A stretch of DNA of 64,000 bases from Roseateles sp. (GTDB lineage: Bacteria; Pseudomonadota; Gammaproteobacteria; Burkholderiales; Burkholderiaceae_C). The position numbers and the translations under genes were made by a program. The notes under the pieces were generated by a model that saw only the letters and a list, made by a program, of their open reading frames with translations, had not been told where the DNA came from and did not search any database. Below are positions 40,926-49,889 of this stretch, piece after piece (the stretch's first letter is position 1; every line of letters starts with the position of its first letter). The stretch is taken from contig JACDQM010000180.1 in the NCBI GenBank assembly GCA_015657635.1, positions 23,159-87,158 of the forward strand, read 5' to 3'.

Positions 40926-42509
40926 ATGGCCGGCCCCGCCTCGAAGAATCCGAAACGCCGCCGCAGCACCGAAACGAGTCTGCCGGCCCTGATTCCAAGC
41001 GGGAACAGCTACCTGCAGCGCATCCTGAATGCCAAGGTCTACGAGGTCGCCGTCGAGACCACGCTGGATGTCGCGCGCAATCTGTCAAAGCGGATCGGCA
41101 ACAAGGTCTTGCTCAAGCGTGAGGACCAGCAGCCCGTCTTCAGCTTCAAGCTGCGCGGCGCCTACAACAAGATGGCGCACCTCACTCCGGCCGCACGTGC
41201 CCAGGGCGTGATCTGCGCATCGGCTGGCAACCACGCGCAAGGCGTCGCGCTGTCCGCGAAGAAGCTCGGCTGCCGCGCGGTCATCGTGATGCCGGTGACC
41301 ACACCCAAGGTCAAGATCGACGCTGTCCAGGCCCTGGGCGGCGAGGTTGTGCTGCACGGCGACAGCTTCACCGACGCCTACGGCCGTGCGCTGGAGCTTG
41401 AGCGCGAGCAGGGGCTGACCTTCGTTCACCCCTTTGACGACCCGGACGTGATCGCCGGCCAGGGCACCATCGGCATGGAGTTGCTGCGCCAGCACCCCGG
41501 CCCCATTGACGCGGTCTTCGTCGCCATCGGCGGTGGCGGCCTGATTGCCGGAGTCGCAGCCTATATCAAAGCTCTGCGCCCGGAGATCAAGATCATCGGC
41601 GTGCAGACCCGCGACTCCGACGCGATGGTGCGCTCGGTCAAGGCCGGCAAGCGCGTGCAGTTGAACGATGTCGGCCTGTTCTCGGATGGCACGGCCGTCA
41701 AGCTGGTGGGGGAGGAGACCTTCCGCATCGCCCGCGAACTGGTGGATGACTACATCCTCGTGGACACCGATGCGGTCTGCGCCGCCATCAAGGACATCTT
41801 CGAAGACACCCGCTCCATCATGGAGCCGGCCGGTGCGCTGGGCGTGGCGGCCATCAAGCAATACGTGGCAAAGACGGGCGCCAAGGGTCAGACCTTGGTG
41901 GCCATCACCTGCGGCGCCAATATGAACTTCGACCGCCTGCGTTTCGTCGCAGAGCGGGCCGAGGTGGGCGAGCAGCGCGAGGCGCTGTTTGCCGTCACCA
42001 TCCCCGAGGAGCGCGGCAGCTTCAAGCGTTTTTGTGAGTTGCTGGGCCCGCGCAGCGTCACCGAATTCAACTACCGCATCTCGGATGCCAAGGTCGCGCA
42101 TGTGTTCGTCGGCGTATCGATCGCCAAGCGCGAGGAGGCTGTCAAGCTGGCGCGACAGCTGGTCAAGCACGGCTTCGAGACCCTGGACCTGTCGGACGAC
42201 GAGCTCGCCAAGCAGCACATCCGCCATATGGTGGGCGGCCGCAGCGAGCTGGCCAAGGACGAGCGCCTGTATCGCTTCATCTTCCCGGAACGGCCGGGTG
42301 CGCTGATGCGCTTCCTGTCCAGCATGCATCCAGACTGGAATATCAGCCTGTTCCACTACCGCAACCAGGGTGCTGACTATGGCCGTATCCTCGTCGGCAT
42401 CCAGGTGCCCCGCGGCGACCGGGGGGCCCTGCGCCAGTTCCTGGACACGCTGAACTACCCCTTCGAAGACGAAACCAACAACCCGGTCTACCGGCTGTTC
42501 CTGCGCTGA
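40926..42509 (+). CDS. ilvA: Threonine ammonia-lyase, biosynthetic
   Basis: A 527-residue PLP enzyme making 2-oxobutanoate from threonine for isoleucine synthesis. Lys75 in VFSFKLRGAYNKM binds PLP, ASAGNHAQGVALSA contacts substrate and IGGGGLIAG holds the phosphate. Two ACT-like regulatory domains follow (about 350-527), including PEERGSFKRFCELLG and FPERPGALMRFLSSM, as in the isoleucine-inhibited long form. The ATG at 40926 has GGAGAG upstream. A TATGAT hexamer at 40884-40889 may be the -10. The N-terminal basic stretch KNPKRRRS is longer than in E. coli. Confidence 0.95.
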   Translation: MAGPASKNPKRRRSTETSLPALIPSGNSYLQRILNAKVYEVAVETTLDVARNLSKRIGNKVLLKREDQQPVFSFKLRGAYNKMAHLTPAARAQGVICASAGNHAQGVALSAKKLGCRAVIVMPVTTPKVKIDAVQALGGEVVLHGDSFTDAYGRALELEREQGLTFVHPFDDPDVIAGQGTIGMELLRQHPGPIDAVFVAIGGGGLIAGVAAYIKALRPEIKIIGVQTRDSDAMVRSVKAGKRVQLNDVGLFSDGTAVKLVGEETFRIARELVDDYILVDTDAVCAAIKDIFEDTRSIMEPAGALGVAAIKQYVAKTGAKGQTLVAITCGANMNFDRLRFVAERAEVGEQREALFAVTIPEERGSFKRFCELLGPRSVTEFNYRISDAKVAHVFVGVSIAKREEAVKLARQLVKHGFETLDLSDDELAKQHIRHMVGGRSELAKDERLYRFIFPERPGALMRFLSSMHPDWNISLFHYRNQGADYGRILVGIQVPRGDRGALRQFLDTLNYPFEDETNNPVYRLFLR

Positions 42510-42599
42510 TCGGCCTGCTGCGCCCCTGCACTTGCGCGGCCGCAGAGGCTGCCCTCAGAATCCGCCGACACCTTGCCCTGCCCTGCTGACATCCAGCCC

Positions 42600-43688
42600 A
42601 TGCCCATCCACCAGTCGCTGATTTCACCGACCGCCAACCCGCAGCTCGAACGCGCCTTGCGCGAGCGGATCGAGCGGCGCGCGGCCATCAGTGGCGGCCT
42701 GGGCGAGCTCGAACCGCTGGCGGTGCGCCTGGGCCTGGTGCAGGAATCACTGACCCCGCGCTTCCGCGAGCCCACGCTAGCGCTCTTCGCGGCCGACCAC
42801 GGCATAGCCGTCGAAGGCATCGGCCTGCCGCACGGCAACAGCACGCGTGAACTGGCGCTGCTGGCGCTGCAGAACAAGCTGCCCGTCTCCGTCTTTGCAC
42901 GACTGCAAGGCCTGCATCTCAGCGTGGTCGACTGCGGCATTGCCGAGCAGATGACGCCGCATCCGCTGCTGCTGGCCCGCAAGATCGCGCATGGCACGCG
43001 CAACTCGCGGCTGGGTGTCGCGATGAGCATGGAGCAGGCGCATGCCGGCGTGCGCGTCGGCATGGAGATAGCCGACGCCTTCGAAGGCAATGTGCTGGCC
43101 TGCGCCGGCCTGGGCCAAGGTTCGGAAGAAAGTGCCGCCCTGGTGCTGGCGCGGCTCAGCGACCGGCCGCTGGGCAACTTCATCGTGTCGCATGCCGACA
43201 AACCCAAGGAAGCGGCTGAACATCTGCTCGCCAGACTGCAGAACGCCTTGAACCGCCATCGAGAGGTCCACGAGCCGATGGATGTGTTGGCTGCGCTCGG
43301 CGGCTTTGAACTGGCGGTGATGGTGGGCGCCATGCTGGTGGCCGCCAGCAAGCGCAGCCTCATCATCGTGGATGGCGTCACCGCCTGTGCCGCCCTGCGC
43401 CTGGCCGCGCTGATCGCGCCGCCGGTCACCGACTACGCCGTGTTCTGCCGCAGCCACGCGCAGCAGGGGCTGGACGAAGCCATGGCCTTGTTCCGCGCTT
43501 CAGCGCTGTTGGAGCTGGGCATGCAAAGCAGCGACGGGACCGGTGCGGCGCTGGCCTGGCCGCTGATCCGCAGCGCTGCAGCCTTGCTCAGCGATCTGCA
43601 TGACGTGGCCGACAAGCTCAGCCCCTCAGGCCACGGCGACCTGCCGGTGCTGACTCAAGCCATCGGCGGGCCGGACTCCAGGCCCTGA
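42600..43688 (+). CDS. CobT-like protein with altered active-site motifs
   Basis: A 362-residue relative of nicotinate-nucleotide-dimethylbenzimidazole phosphoribosyltransferase. The fold markers are there: FAADHGIAVEGIG (64-76), VVDCGI (109-114), PMDVLAALGGFELAVMVGAM (227-245) and GTGAALAWP (313-321). But key sites differ from standard CobT. The KPPGSLG segment reads AAISGGLG, the E-x-G-x-x-NTT loop reads AGLGQGSEES (169-178), and the position of the catalytic glutamate (E317 in Salmonella CobT) is Asp312. The SHxSAE segment is also lost. It may have another substrate or be a non-catalytic paralogue. No cobalamin genes or riboswitch are near. An ATG at 42600 is chosen over an upstream TTG. 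Confidence 0.7.
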   Translation: MPIHQSLISPTANPQLERALRERIERRAAISGGLGELEPLAVRLGLVQESLTPRFREPTLALFAADHGIAVEGIGLPHGNSTRELALLALQNKLPVSVFARLQGLHLSVVDCGIAEQMTPHPLLLARKIAHGTRNSRLGVAMSMEQAHAGVRVGMEIADAFEGNVLACAGLGQGSEESAALVLARLSDRPLGNFIVSHADKPKEAAEHLLARLQNALNRHREVHEPMDVLAALGGFELAVMVGAMLVAASKRSLIIVDGVTACAALRLAALIAPPVTDYAVFCRSHAQQGLDEAMALFRASALLELGMQSSDGTGAALAWPLIRSAAALLSDLHDVADKLSPSGHGDLPVLTQAIGGPDSRP

Positions 43689-43781
43689 TCGCGCGCGTTC
43701 AGCGATCCGGCGCACCGCCGCGGTCCGCACGCGGCGGCGGCGGGGTGGCTTCCACGGGTGCGGCCGGCACGGCTGGCGGCA

Positions 43782-44273
43782 TCATGATGGGGGCGGCGGC
43801 CGGCGCGAGAACCGCGGTTGAAGGCGTTCCGGTGGCAGGGCCGCCGGCTCCTCCAGGCGCAGCGTCATGCGCGTCACGCCCCCCTGACCCAGCGAGGCGG
43901 AGCGCGCATCCAGCGCCAGCAACTGCAACTCCCCGTCAACGGCAGCACCCAGGCGCACTGCGCGTGCCGGGGCGCCATCCACCGAGATCAAGGCCACGCC
44001 CTCGCCCCGATGGGCTGCAGTGCCCGCCTTGGGCGACACCACGCCGAGCAGGCGAAAACGCGCGTCCGGCGCGGCCAGCGCCGGCTCGGGCGCTGCGTTC
44101 GCAGGTGTGCTGCCCAGCAGGCGCGCCAGATCGCCGCGCGGGGCAGCGCCGTCGCCAGCGGCGAGTGCATGGGCGGGAACCGGCAAGGGCCGCGCCAGCA
44201 TCTGCATGGCCCAGAAAGCGGCACTGCAAGCCAGCAAGGCCCAGACGAAAAAGGTCAGCAGTCGGACAGGCAT
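43782..44273 (-). CDS. gspC: Type II secretion protein GspC (C-terminus probably frameshifted)
   Basis: A 163-residue bitopic inner-membrane protein: one N-terminal helix (PVRLLTFFVWALLACSAAFW) and a homology-region domain (LARLLGSTPA; FRLLGVVSPKAG; GVALISVDGAPARAVRLG; LQLLALDARSASL) that binds the secretin GspD. There is no PDZ domain, as in short GspC forms. The last 22 residues look unnatural. One extra G at 43853-43854 would shift reading to a Pro/Ala-rich tail ending at a TGA at 43701-43699. The gene is divergent from gspG, 51 bases away. Confidence 0.8.
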   Translation of the reverse strand: MPVRLLTFFVWALLACSAAFWAMQMLARPLPVPAHALAAGDGAAPRGDLARLLGSTPANAAPEPALAAPDARFRLLGVVSPKAGTAAHRGEGVALISVDGAPARAVRLGAAVDGELQLLALDARSASLGQGGVTRMTLRLEEPAALPPERLQPRFSRRPPPPS

Positions 44274-44324
44274 GGGCCGATTATGATTCACGCCATCACG
44301 ACCACCGCCCCACCGGAACTCTCG

Positions 44325-44768
44325 ATGCGAACCCTTATGCACCGTCGCCACGGCGCTGGCCGAAACCAAGGCTTCACCCTGATCGAACTGCTGGTCGTGC
44401 TGGTCATCATCGGCGTGCTGGCCGCGCTGGTCGTGCCCAATGTGCTGAACCGCGCCGACGATGCACGCGTGACCGCCGCCCGCACCGACGTCAACAACCT
44501 GATGCAGGCGCTCAAGCTCTACAAGCTCGACAACCAGCGCTACCCCAGCCGCGAGCAAGGCCTGGAAGCCCTGGTGCGCAAGCCCAGCAGCGGCCCGACG
44601 CCGATGAACTGGAAGCCCTATATCGAGAAGCTGCCCAATGATCCCTGGGGCCGGCCCTATCTTTACGAAGTGCCTGGCGTGAAGGGCGAGATTGATGTCT
44701 ACAGCCTCGGCGCCGATGGTCAGCCCGGTGGCGAAGGCAATGACGCCGACATCGGGTCCTGGCAGTAA
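44325..44768 (+). CDS. gspG: Type II secretion major pseudopilin GspG
   Basis: A 147-residue major pseudopilin. The processing site is NQG/FTLIELLVVLVIIGVLAALV, with Glu at mature position 5. The body contains LYKLDNQRYPSREQGLEALV, NDPWGRPYLYEVPG and the calcium site EIDVYSLGADGQPGGEGNDADIG, with several Asp/Glu ligands. The ATG at 44325 is used; in-frame ATGs at 44283 and 44337 are possible. A TATGAT at 44282-44287 may be a -10 for the gspG-F operon. Confidence 0.95.
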   Translation: MRTLMHRRHGAGRNQGFTLIELLVVLVIIGVLAALVVPNVLNRADDARVTAARTDVNNLMQALKLYKLDNQRYPSREQGLEALVRKPSSGPTPMNWKPYIEKLPNDPWGRPYLYEVPGVKGEIDVYSLGADGQPGGEGNDADIGSWQ

Positions 44769-45237
44769 GCCGCCCTTGCTGGCCGCCCGCACCCGCGGCT
44801 TCACGCTGATCGAACTGCTGGTCGTGGTGGCCTTGCTGGCCATCGCCAGCGCCGCCATCAGTCTGGCGCTGCGCGACCCGGCAGCGGCGCAACTGGAGCG
44901 CGAGGCCGAGCGCCTGGCTGCCTTGTTTGAATCAGCCCGCGCCGAAGCCCGCACCGCCGGTGTGACAGTCAGCTGGGCGCCAGTACAAGACAACAGATCG
45001 GGTGACCAGTTCCGCTTCACCGGCCTGCCGGCCAAGCTGCAGATGCCGAGCCGCTGGCTGGATGCGCAGGCGCCTGCCGTCGAAATCCTTGGCAATGCGC
45101 GCGCCATCCGGCTCGGGCCCGAGCCCGTCATCGGCCCGCAAAGCCTACGCCTGCGCCTGGGCGATCAAGGCCTGACCCTGGCCACCGATGGCTTGGGGCC
45201 CTTCGCCGTCGTGCCCCCAGAGGCCGCTGCGCCATGA
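44740..45237 (+). CDS. gspH: Type II secretion minor pseudopilin GspH
   Basis: A 165-residue pseudopilin. ARTRG/FTLIELLVVVALLAIASAAI is the processing site and helix. The rest fits the GspH domain (LAALFESARAEARTAGVTVSW). The start is not certain: the ATG at 44740 overlaps gspG by 29 bases and gives a 21-residue leader, while a TTG at 44776 gives a shorter one. The stop overlaps gspI as ATGA. Confidence 0.9.
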   Translation: MTPTSGPGSKPPLLAARTRGFTLIELLVVVALLAIASAAISLALRDPAAAQLEREAERLAALFESARAEARTAGVTVSWAPVQDNRSGDQFRFTGLPAKLQMPSRWLDAQAPAVEILGNARAIRLGPEPVIGPQSLRLRLGDQGLTLATDGLGPFAVVPPEAAAP

Positions 45238-45605
45238 AGTCCCTGACGCGCCGAGCACGCGGTTTCACCTTGATCGAGGTGCTGGTCGCGCTGGCCATCG
45301 TGGCCATCACGCTGGCGGCCGGGCTGAAGGCCGCCGGCGCACTGACCAGCAATGCCGAGCGCCTGCTGCAAACCAGCGCGGCCCAGTGGTGTGCCGAGAA
45401 CCAACTCACCGAGCTGCGCCTGTCCAGGCAGTTCCCGGGCGCCGGCGAGATCGACTTCAGCTGCAACCAGATGGGACGCGACTACCTGGGCCGCCTGAGC
45501 GTGCGCCCGACGCCCAATCCGAACTTCCGCGCCGTCGACGCGCAGATCGCCTCCGCAGAGGGCGTGCCGCTGCTGAGCCTGTCCACCATCGTGAGTCGCT
45601 ACTGA
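45234..45605 (+). CDS. gspI: Type II secretion minor pseudopilin GspI
   Basis: A 123-residue pseudopilin with leader MKSLTRRARG and helix FTLIEVLVALAIVAITLAAG. The GspI domain is seen in WCAENQLTELRLSRQFPGAGE. Overlaps with both neighbours (ATGA before, TGATG after) indicate coupled translation. With GspJ and GspK it forms the pseudopilus tip. Confidence 0.93.
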   Translation: MKSLTRRARGFTLIEVLVALAIVAITLAAGLKAAGALTSNAERLLQTSAAQWCAENQLTELRLSRQFPGAGEIDFSCNQMGRDYLGRLSVRPTPNPNFRAVDAQIASAEGVPLLSLSTIVSRY

Positions 45606-46276
45606 TGCGTGCCGCACATGCTCGCCCGCGCGGCTTCACCCTGGTCGAGGTGCTGGTGGCGCTGGCCCTGATGGCCGCCATGGCGACCATGGCCTGGCGC
45701 GGCATCGACGGCATGCTGCGCAGCCGCGACATCAGCCAGGGCAGCCTGGTCCGCACCGAGCGCCTGCAAAGCGTGATCGCCCAATGGGAGCTGGATCTGC
45801 AGGCGCTGCAGGACAGCGGCGTGCTGAACCCGATCGCCTTCGACGGTATCCAGCTGCTGCTGACACGGCGCCAGCCTGACGGCATGCAGCTGATCAGCTG
45901 GAACCTGCGCGAGGGCCGCCTCTACCGCTGGGCATCGCCGGTGCTGACGACGCAAGCCTCGCTGGCCGAAGCCTATGCCCGCAGCCAACAGGACATCAGC
46001 GGCCCCGAGCAGCTGCTGGCGCTGGACGGCGTGAGCCGCTGGCAGATGTTCTTCTACCGCGGCAACAGCTGGAGCAATGCCCAGTCCAGCGATGACATCA
46101 GCAACGATGTGGCTGCGCCGCCGCCTGGCCCTGCCGCCAGCGGCGCGGGCGGCACACCGCCACCGGGCCTGCGCCGCCAGCTGCCCAGCGGCGTGCGCAT
46201 GCTGCTTGAATTCGCGCCGGACAGCGGCCATGAAGGCACGCTGACCCGCCAGGTGCTGCTGGGGCCGCAGTCATGA
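45605..46276 (+). CDS. gspJ: Type II secretion minor pseudopilin GspJ
   Basis: A 223-residue pseudopilin. Leader MRAAHARPRG, then FTLVEVLVALALMAAMATMA. Typical GspJ features follow: RTERLQSVIAQWELDLQALQD and a large C-terminal beta domain. A Pro/Gly/Ala loop (APPPGPAASGAGGTPPPG) interrupts that domain, which is unusual in length. The start shares a base with the gspI stop. Confidence 0.93.
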   Translation: MRAAHARPRGFTLVEVLVALALMAAMATMAWRGIDGMLRSRDISQGSLVRTERLQSVIAQWELDLQALQDSGVLNPIAFDGIQLLLTRRQPDGMQLISWNLREGRLYRWASPVLTTQASLAEAYARSQQDISGPEQLLALDGVSRWQMFFYRGNSWSNAQSSDDISNDVAAPPPGPAASGAGGTPPPGLRRQLPSGVRMLLEFAPDSGHEGTLTRQVLLGPQS

Positions 46277-47214
46277 GCCGCCAGCGCCTGGCCCAGCGCG
46301 GCGCCGCCCTGCTGACCGCGATGCTGATCGTCAGCCTGGTGGCCACGCTGGCGGCCGCGATGGTCTGGCGCCAGTACCGCGCGGTGCAGATCGAGGCCGC
46401 GGAGCGCACCCGCGCGCAATCCGGCTGGATCCTGCTGGGTGCGCTGGACTGGGCGCGCCTGATCCTGCGCGAGGACGCACGCGCCAACCGTGGCGAGCCG
46501 GTCGATTCACTCAGCGAAGCCTGGGCCACACCGCTGGCCGAAGCCCGGCTGTCGACCTTTCTGGCCGCCGACAAGTCCAATGCCGACGACGGCCCCGAGG
46601 CCTTTTTGTCCGGCAGCATTGCCGATGCCCAGGCACGCTACAACCTGCGCAATCTGCTGGCCGGCACCGAGATGCCGGCGCAGGAACTGCGCACCTTGCA
46701 GCGCCTGTGCGAAAGCGCCGGCCTGCCCACCAGCACCGCCACGCAGCTGGCCACGGCGCTGCGTACGGCCCACGCGGCGCCCACCGAGACAGCCGCACTG
46801 CGCCCCCAAAACATCGAGCAACTGGCCTGGCTGGGATTGAGCCGCGAGACCGTTGAGCGTCTGCGCCCCTTCGTGACGCTGCTGCCGCAGCCCACGCCCG
46901 TCAATCTGAACACGGCACCGCGCGAGGTCATCGCTGCGCTGGCGGACGGCCTGGACCTGGCCAGTGCCGAGCGCATCGTGCAGCAGCGCCAGAGCCAGCC
47001 GCTGAAGAGCCTGGCCTCGGCCCTGGCCCTGATGCCCGGAGGCGTCACGCTGGGCGAGCAGCGCGCGGCGGTCAACTCCGCCTTCTTCATCGTCGGCGGC
47101 CGGCTGCGCCTGGACGAGCGCGTCGTCGAGGAGCGCTGGCTGGTGCAGCGGCGCGAACTGGAAGTGCTGGTGCTGCAGCGCGAACGCGTCAACCTCAGCC
47201 TCGCGACGCGCTGA
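46273..47214 (+). CDS. gspK: Type II secretion minor pseudopilin GspK
   Basis: A 313-residue pseudopilin tip subunit. Leader ending QRG, then AALLTAMLIVSLVATLAAAM; it lacks Glu5, as expected for GspK. A large alpha-domain with DAQARYNLRNLL and VNLNTAPREVIAAL (helix-hairpin-helix-like SAM domain) is typical. Translation is coupled to gspJ by ATGA. Confidence 0.94.
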   Translation: MSRQRLAQRGAALLTAMLIVSLVATLAAAMVWRQYRAVQIEAAERTRAQSGWILLGALDWARLILREDARANRGEPVDSLSEAWATPLAEARLSTFLAADKSNADDGPEAFLSGSIADAQARYNLRNLLAGTEMPAQELRTLQRLCESAGLPTSTATQLATALRTAHAAPTETAALRPQNIEQLAWLGLSRETVERLRPFVTLLPQPTPVNLNTAPREVIAALADGLDLASAERIVQQRQSQPLKSLASALALMPGGVTLGEQRAAVNSAFFIVGGRLRLDERVVEERWLVQRRELEVLVLQRERVNLSLATR

Positions 47215-47273
47215 GCCTGCCTTTACATGAGCCGCCACGCGCCGTCATCCGCTGCTCCTAGAATGCCGCCGAC

Positions 47274-48518
47274 ATGACTACCCTGATCCTGCTCCTGCCC
47301 CAGCGCCAGCACCTGCATGCGCAGGGCCGCGAAAGCACCGTCCCGGACGGCGCCGCGCGCAGCGATGCCGGCCCCGAATACGACTATCTGTTGAGCCCAG
47401 ACGGCCGCCAGATCAGCGCCCAGGGCCGCAGCCCGGTGGCCCTGCTGCCCAAGGCGCAGGCTGTGGTCGTGCTGCCCGCCGATGCCGACATCGCCTGGCA
47501 CCGGATCAGCCTGCCGCGCGCCGGACGCCAGATGCGCGAGGCGCTGGCCGGCCAGATGGAAGAACAGCTGCTGGACGACCCCGAGCACCTGGCCTTCGCG
47601 CTCGAAGCCGGCGCCGCTGGCGGCGCCGAAGCCTGGGTGGCGGTGATGAACAAGTCCTGGCTGCAGCAGCATCTGGGCGTGCTGGATCAGGCGCAGATCT
47701 TCGTAGACCGGGTGCTGCCGCAGGCCTGGCCGCAAGCACAGGCGCAGGGCCACTTCTTCGCCCAGGCCGATGAGGCGCAGCACCTTGGCCTGTGTCTGGG
47801 CCACGCCCAGGGCCTGGCGACACTGAGCCTGGACGGCAGCCTGACGCGTGAACTGCTGGGCCGGGCCGAACTGGGCCCGGTGCAATGGACCGCCGAGCCC
47901 GGCGTGGTGGCGCCGGCCGAACAATGGCTGGGCAGCACGGTCGAGCCGCTGGGCAGAGCCGAGCGCGCACTGGCCGCGCTGGCCAGCCCCTGGGAGCTGC
48001 GCCAGTTCGAACTCGCGCCCAAGGCCCGCGGCCTGCGTGCGCTGCGCCAGAGCTGGCGCTCGGTGATGGGTCCGGCCTGGCGGCCGGTGCGCTGGGGGCT
48101 GGCAGGCCTGTTGCTGGTGCAACTGCTGGGCCTGAACCTGCTGGCCTGGCAACAGCAGCGCACGCTGGACACCCGTCGCGCTGCCATCACCCAGACCCTG
48201 CGCGACACCTTCCCACAGGTGCGCGCCATCCTGGATGCGCCGCTGCAGATGCGCCGCGAAGCCGATCTGCTGCGAGCCAATGCCGGCCGTGCTGGCGAGC
48301 AAGACCTTGAAGTGCTGCTGGCTGCCGCCGCCACCGCCTGGCCGGCTGATCGCGGCCCGGCGGATGCGCTGAGTTTTGAGCCCGGGCGCCTGACGTTCCC
48401 GGCCGCCGGCTGGAGTGAGCCGCAGATCGAGCAGTTCCGCCAGCAGCTGAGCAGCGAAGGCTGGCAGCTTGAAATCGCTGACGGCCGACTGGCCCTGAGC
48501 CGCGCCCGTCAACCCTGA
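47274..48518 (+). CDS. gspL: Type II secretion protein GspL
   Basis: A 414-residue bitopic protein linking the ATPase GspE to the envelope. The cytoplasmic half is actin-like (about 1-265), with VVVLPADADIAWHRISLPR. One membrane helix follows (WGLAGLLLVQLLGLNLLAW, about 279-297), then a periplasmic ferredoxin-like domain. It is 59 bases after gspK, the largest gap in the operon. A TAGAAT at 47258-47263 might be a -10 but has no partner. Confidence 0.92.
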   Translation: MTTLILLLPQRQHLHAQGRESTVPDGAARSDAGPEYDYLLSPDGRQISAQGRSPVALLPKAQAVVVLPADADIAWHRISLPRAGRQMREALAGQMEEQLLDDPEHLAFALEAGAAGGAEAWVAVMNKSWLQQHLGVLDQAQIFVDRVLPQAWPQAQAQGHFFAQADEAQHLGLCLGHAQGLATLSLDGSLTRELLGRAELGPVQWTAEPGVVAPAEQWLGSTVEPLGRAERALAALASPWELRQFELAPKARGLRALRQSWRSVMGPAWRPVRWGLAGLLLVQLLGLNLLAWQQQRTLDTRRAAITQTLRDTFPQVRAILDAPLQMRREADLLRANAGRAGEQDLEVLLAAAATAWPADRGPADALSFEPGRLTFPAAGWSEPQIEQFRQQLSSEGWQLEIADGRLALSRARQP

Positions 48519-48534
48519 GCACAAGGCCTTCCCG

Positions 48535-49053
48535 ATGAGCAGCCCCGAGACAACGAGTGCCGCGCGCCTGAACAGCCTGGCTGGCCAGGCCCGCAGCCAC
48601 TGGCAGAGCCTGGCCGAACGCGAGCGCCTGGCCGTGCTGATCGGCGGCGCGGCACTGGCCCTGCTGCTGCTGTGGATGCTGGCCGTGCAGCCGGCCCTGC
48701 GCACGCTGCAGCGCGCGCCGCAGCAGCTGGCTCAGCTGGATACACAGCTGCAGCAGATGCAGGCCCTGGCGCGGGAAGCCGGCGAGTTGCGGGCCCTGCC
48801 GGTGGTGCCGACCGCCCAGGCCCAGCAGGCCCTTCAGTCCGCCAGCAGCCAGCTTGGCAATGCAGCCCGCCTGGTGGTGACCGGCGACCGTGCGGTGCTG
48901 ACGCTCAATGGCGTCGCGCCCGAAGCGCTGCAAGCCTGGCTGCTGGAAGTGCGCGGCGCCGCCCGCGCCCGGCCAGTGGAAGCCAAGCTGCAGCGTGGCC
49001 CGAATGGTTTTACCGGCAGCATCGTGCTGGCGGTGGGAGCGGCAGGCGCATGA
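48535..49053 (+). CDS. gspM: Type II secretion protein GspM
   Basis: A 172-residue bitopic protein. A cytoplasmic N-terminus with SLAERERLAVLIGG, one helix (AALALLLLWMLAVQPAL, about 38-55), a coiled coil and a small periplasmic domain (VVTGDRAVLTLNGVAPEALQAWL). It partners GspL. AAGG precedes the ATG; the stop overlaps gspN as ATGA. Confidence 0.92.
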   Translation: MSSPETTSAARLNSLAGQARSHWQSLAERERLAVLIGGAALALLLLWMLAVQPALRTLQRAPQQLAQLDTQLQQMQALAREAGELRALPVVPTAQAQQALQSASSQLGNAARLVVTGDRAVLTLNGVAPEALQAWLLEVRGAARARPVEAKLQRGPNGFTGSIVLAVGAAGA

Positions 49054-49889
49054 AGCTCAGGCGCGCCTCATCCGCGCTGGCCGCCGCGCCGCCGAGCGCC
49101 CCGCGCGCCCGACGCTGGGCCGTCGGTGGCGCACTGATCGGCGGCCTCATGGCCCTGCTCGCCTTCGCACCTGCCAGCTGGATGGCCCGGGCGCTGGCCG
49201 ACGCCAGCCAGGGCCGCCTGATGCTGGCCGAGACTCACGGCAGCGTCTGGAACGGCAGCGGCGTGCTGGTGCTCACCGGCGGCACCGACAGCCGCGACGC
49301 CAGCCGCCTGCCGGGCCGGCTCGAATGGACGCTGGGCCTGCAAGGGCTGGCACTGCAGATCCAGGCCCGTCAGGCCTGCTGCATCAACGGCAGCCTTAAC
49401 CTGCGCATCGAGCCCGGCCTGGGCCGCTGGCGCCTGGCCCTGCTCGACAACGCCGGCGGCTGGACCGCACGCTGGCCGGCCGCCTGGATGAGTGGCCTGG
49501 GCACGCCCTGGAACACGCTGCAACTGGGCGGCGGCGTGCGCATGAGCAGCCAAGGGCTGCAGCTTGAATGGGCCCAAGGGCGCTGGATCCAGACCGGTCA
49601 GCTGGCGCTCGACTTCGTCAACCTGGCCTCGCGCGTCAGCCCGGTGGCGCCGCTGGGCAGCTATCGCCTGACCTTGGCGGCTGACCCCGCAACCCCAGGC
49701 GTGTCGACGCTGCAGATGCAGACGTTGGACGGCTCCTTGCAGCTCAGCGGCCAAGGCAGCTTGAGTGGCGGCAAGGCCCGCTTCACTGGCAGCGCGCAGG
49801 CCGCACCCGGCCGTGAAGCCGGGCTGGACAATCTTCTGAACATCATTGGCCGTCGCGAAGGCGGCCGCTCTCTCATTTCGATTGGATGA
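49050..49889 (+). CDS. gspN: Type II secretion protein GspN
   Basis: A 279-residue inner-membrane-anchored protein with one N-terminal helix (about 23-45) and a periplasmic beta-rich domain (GRLMLAETHGSVWNGSGVLVL; GRLEWTLGLQGLALQIQA). GspN is present in a subset of type II systems. Four-base overlaps join it to gspM and gspD. Confidence 0.9.
   Translation: MKLRRASSALAAAPPSAPRARRWAVGGALIGGLMALLAFAPASWMARALADASQGRLMLAETHGSVWNGSGVLVLTGGTDSRDASRLPGRLEWTLGLQGLALQIQARQACCINGSLNLRIEPGLGRWRLALLDNAGGWTARWPAAWMSGLGTPWNTLQLGGGVRMSSQGLQLEWAQGRWIQTGQLALDFVNLASRVSPVAPLGSYRLTLAADPATPGVSTLQMQTLDGSLQLSGQGSLSGGKARFTGSAQAAPGREAGLDNLLNIIGRREGGRSLISIG

Noticed and set aside
42510..42599. Cobalamin riboswitch ahead of the CobT-like gene
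   Set aside because: Only 90 bases lie between ilvA and the gene, with no B12-box-like sequence.
47255..47275. Separate promoter for gspL
   Set aside because: TAGAAT is a decent -10 but no -35 is at a usable distance; operon read-through is simpler.
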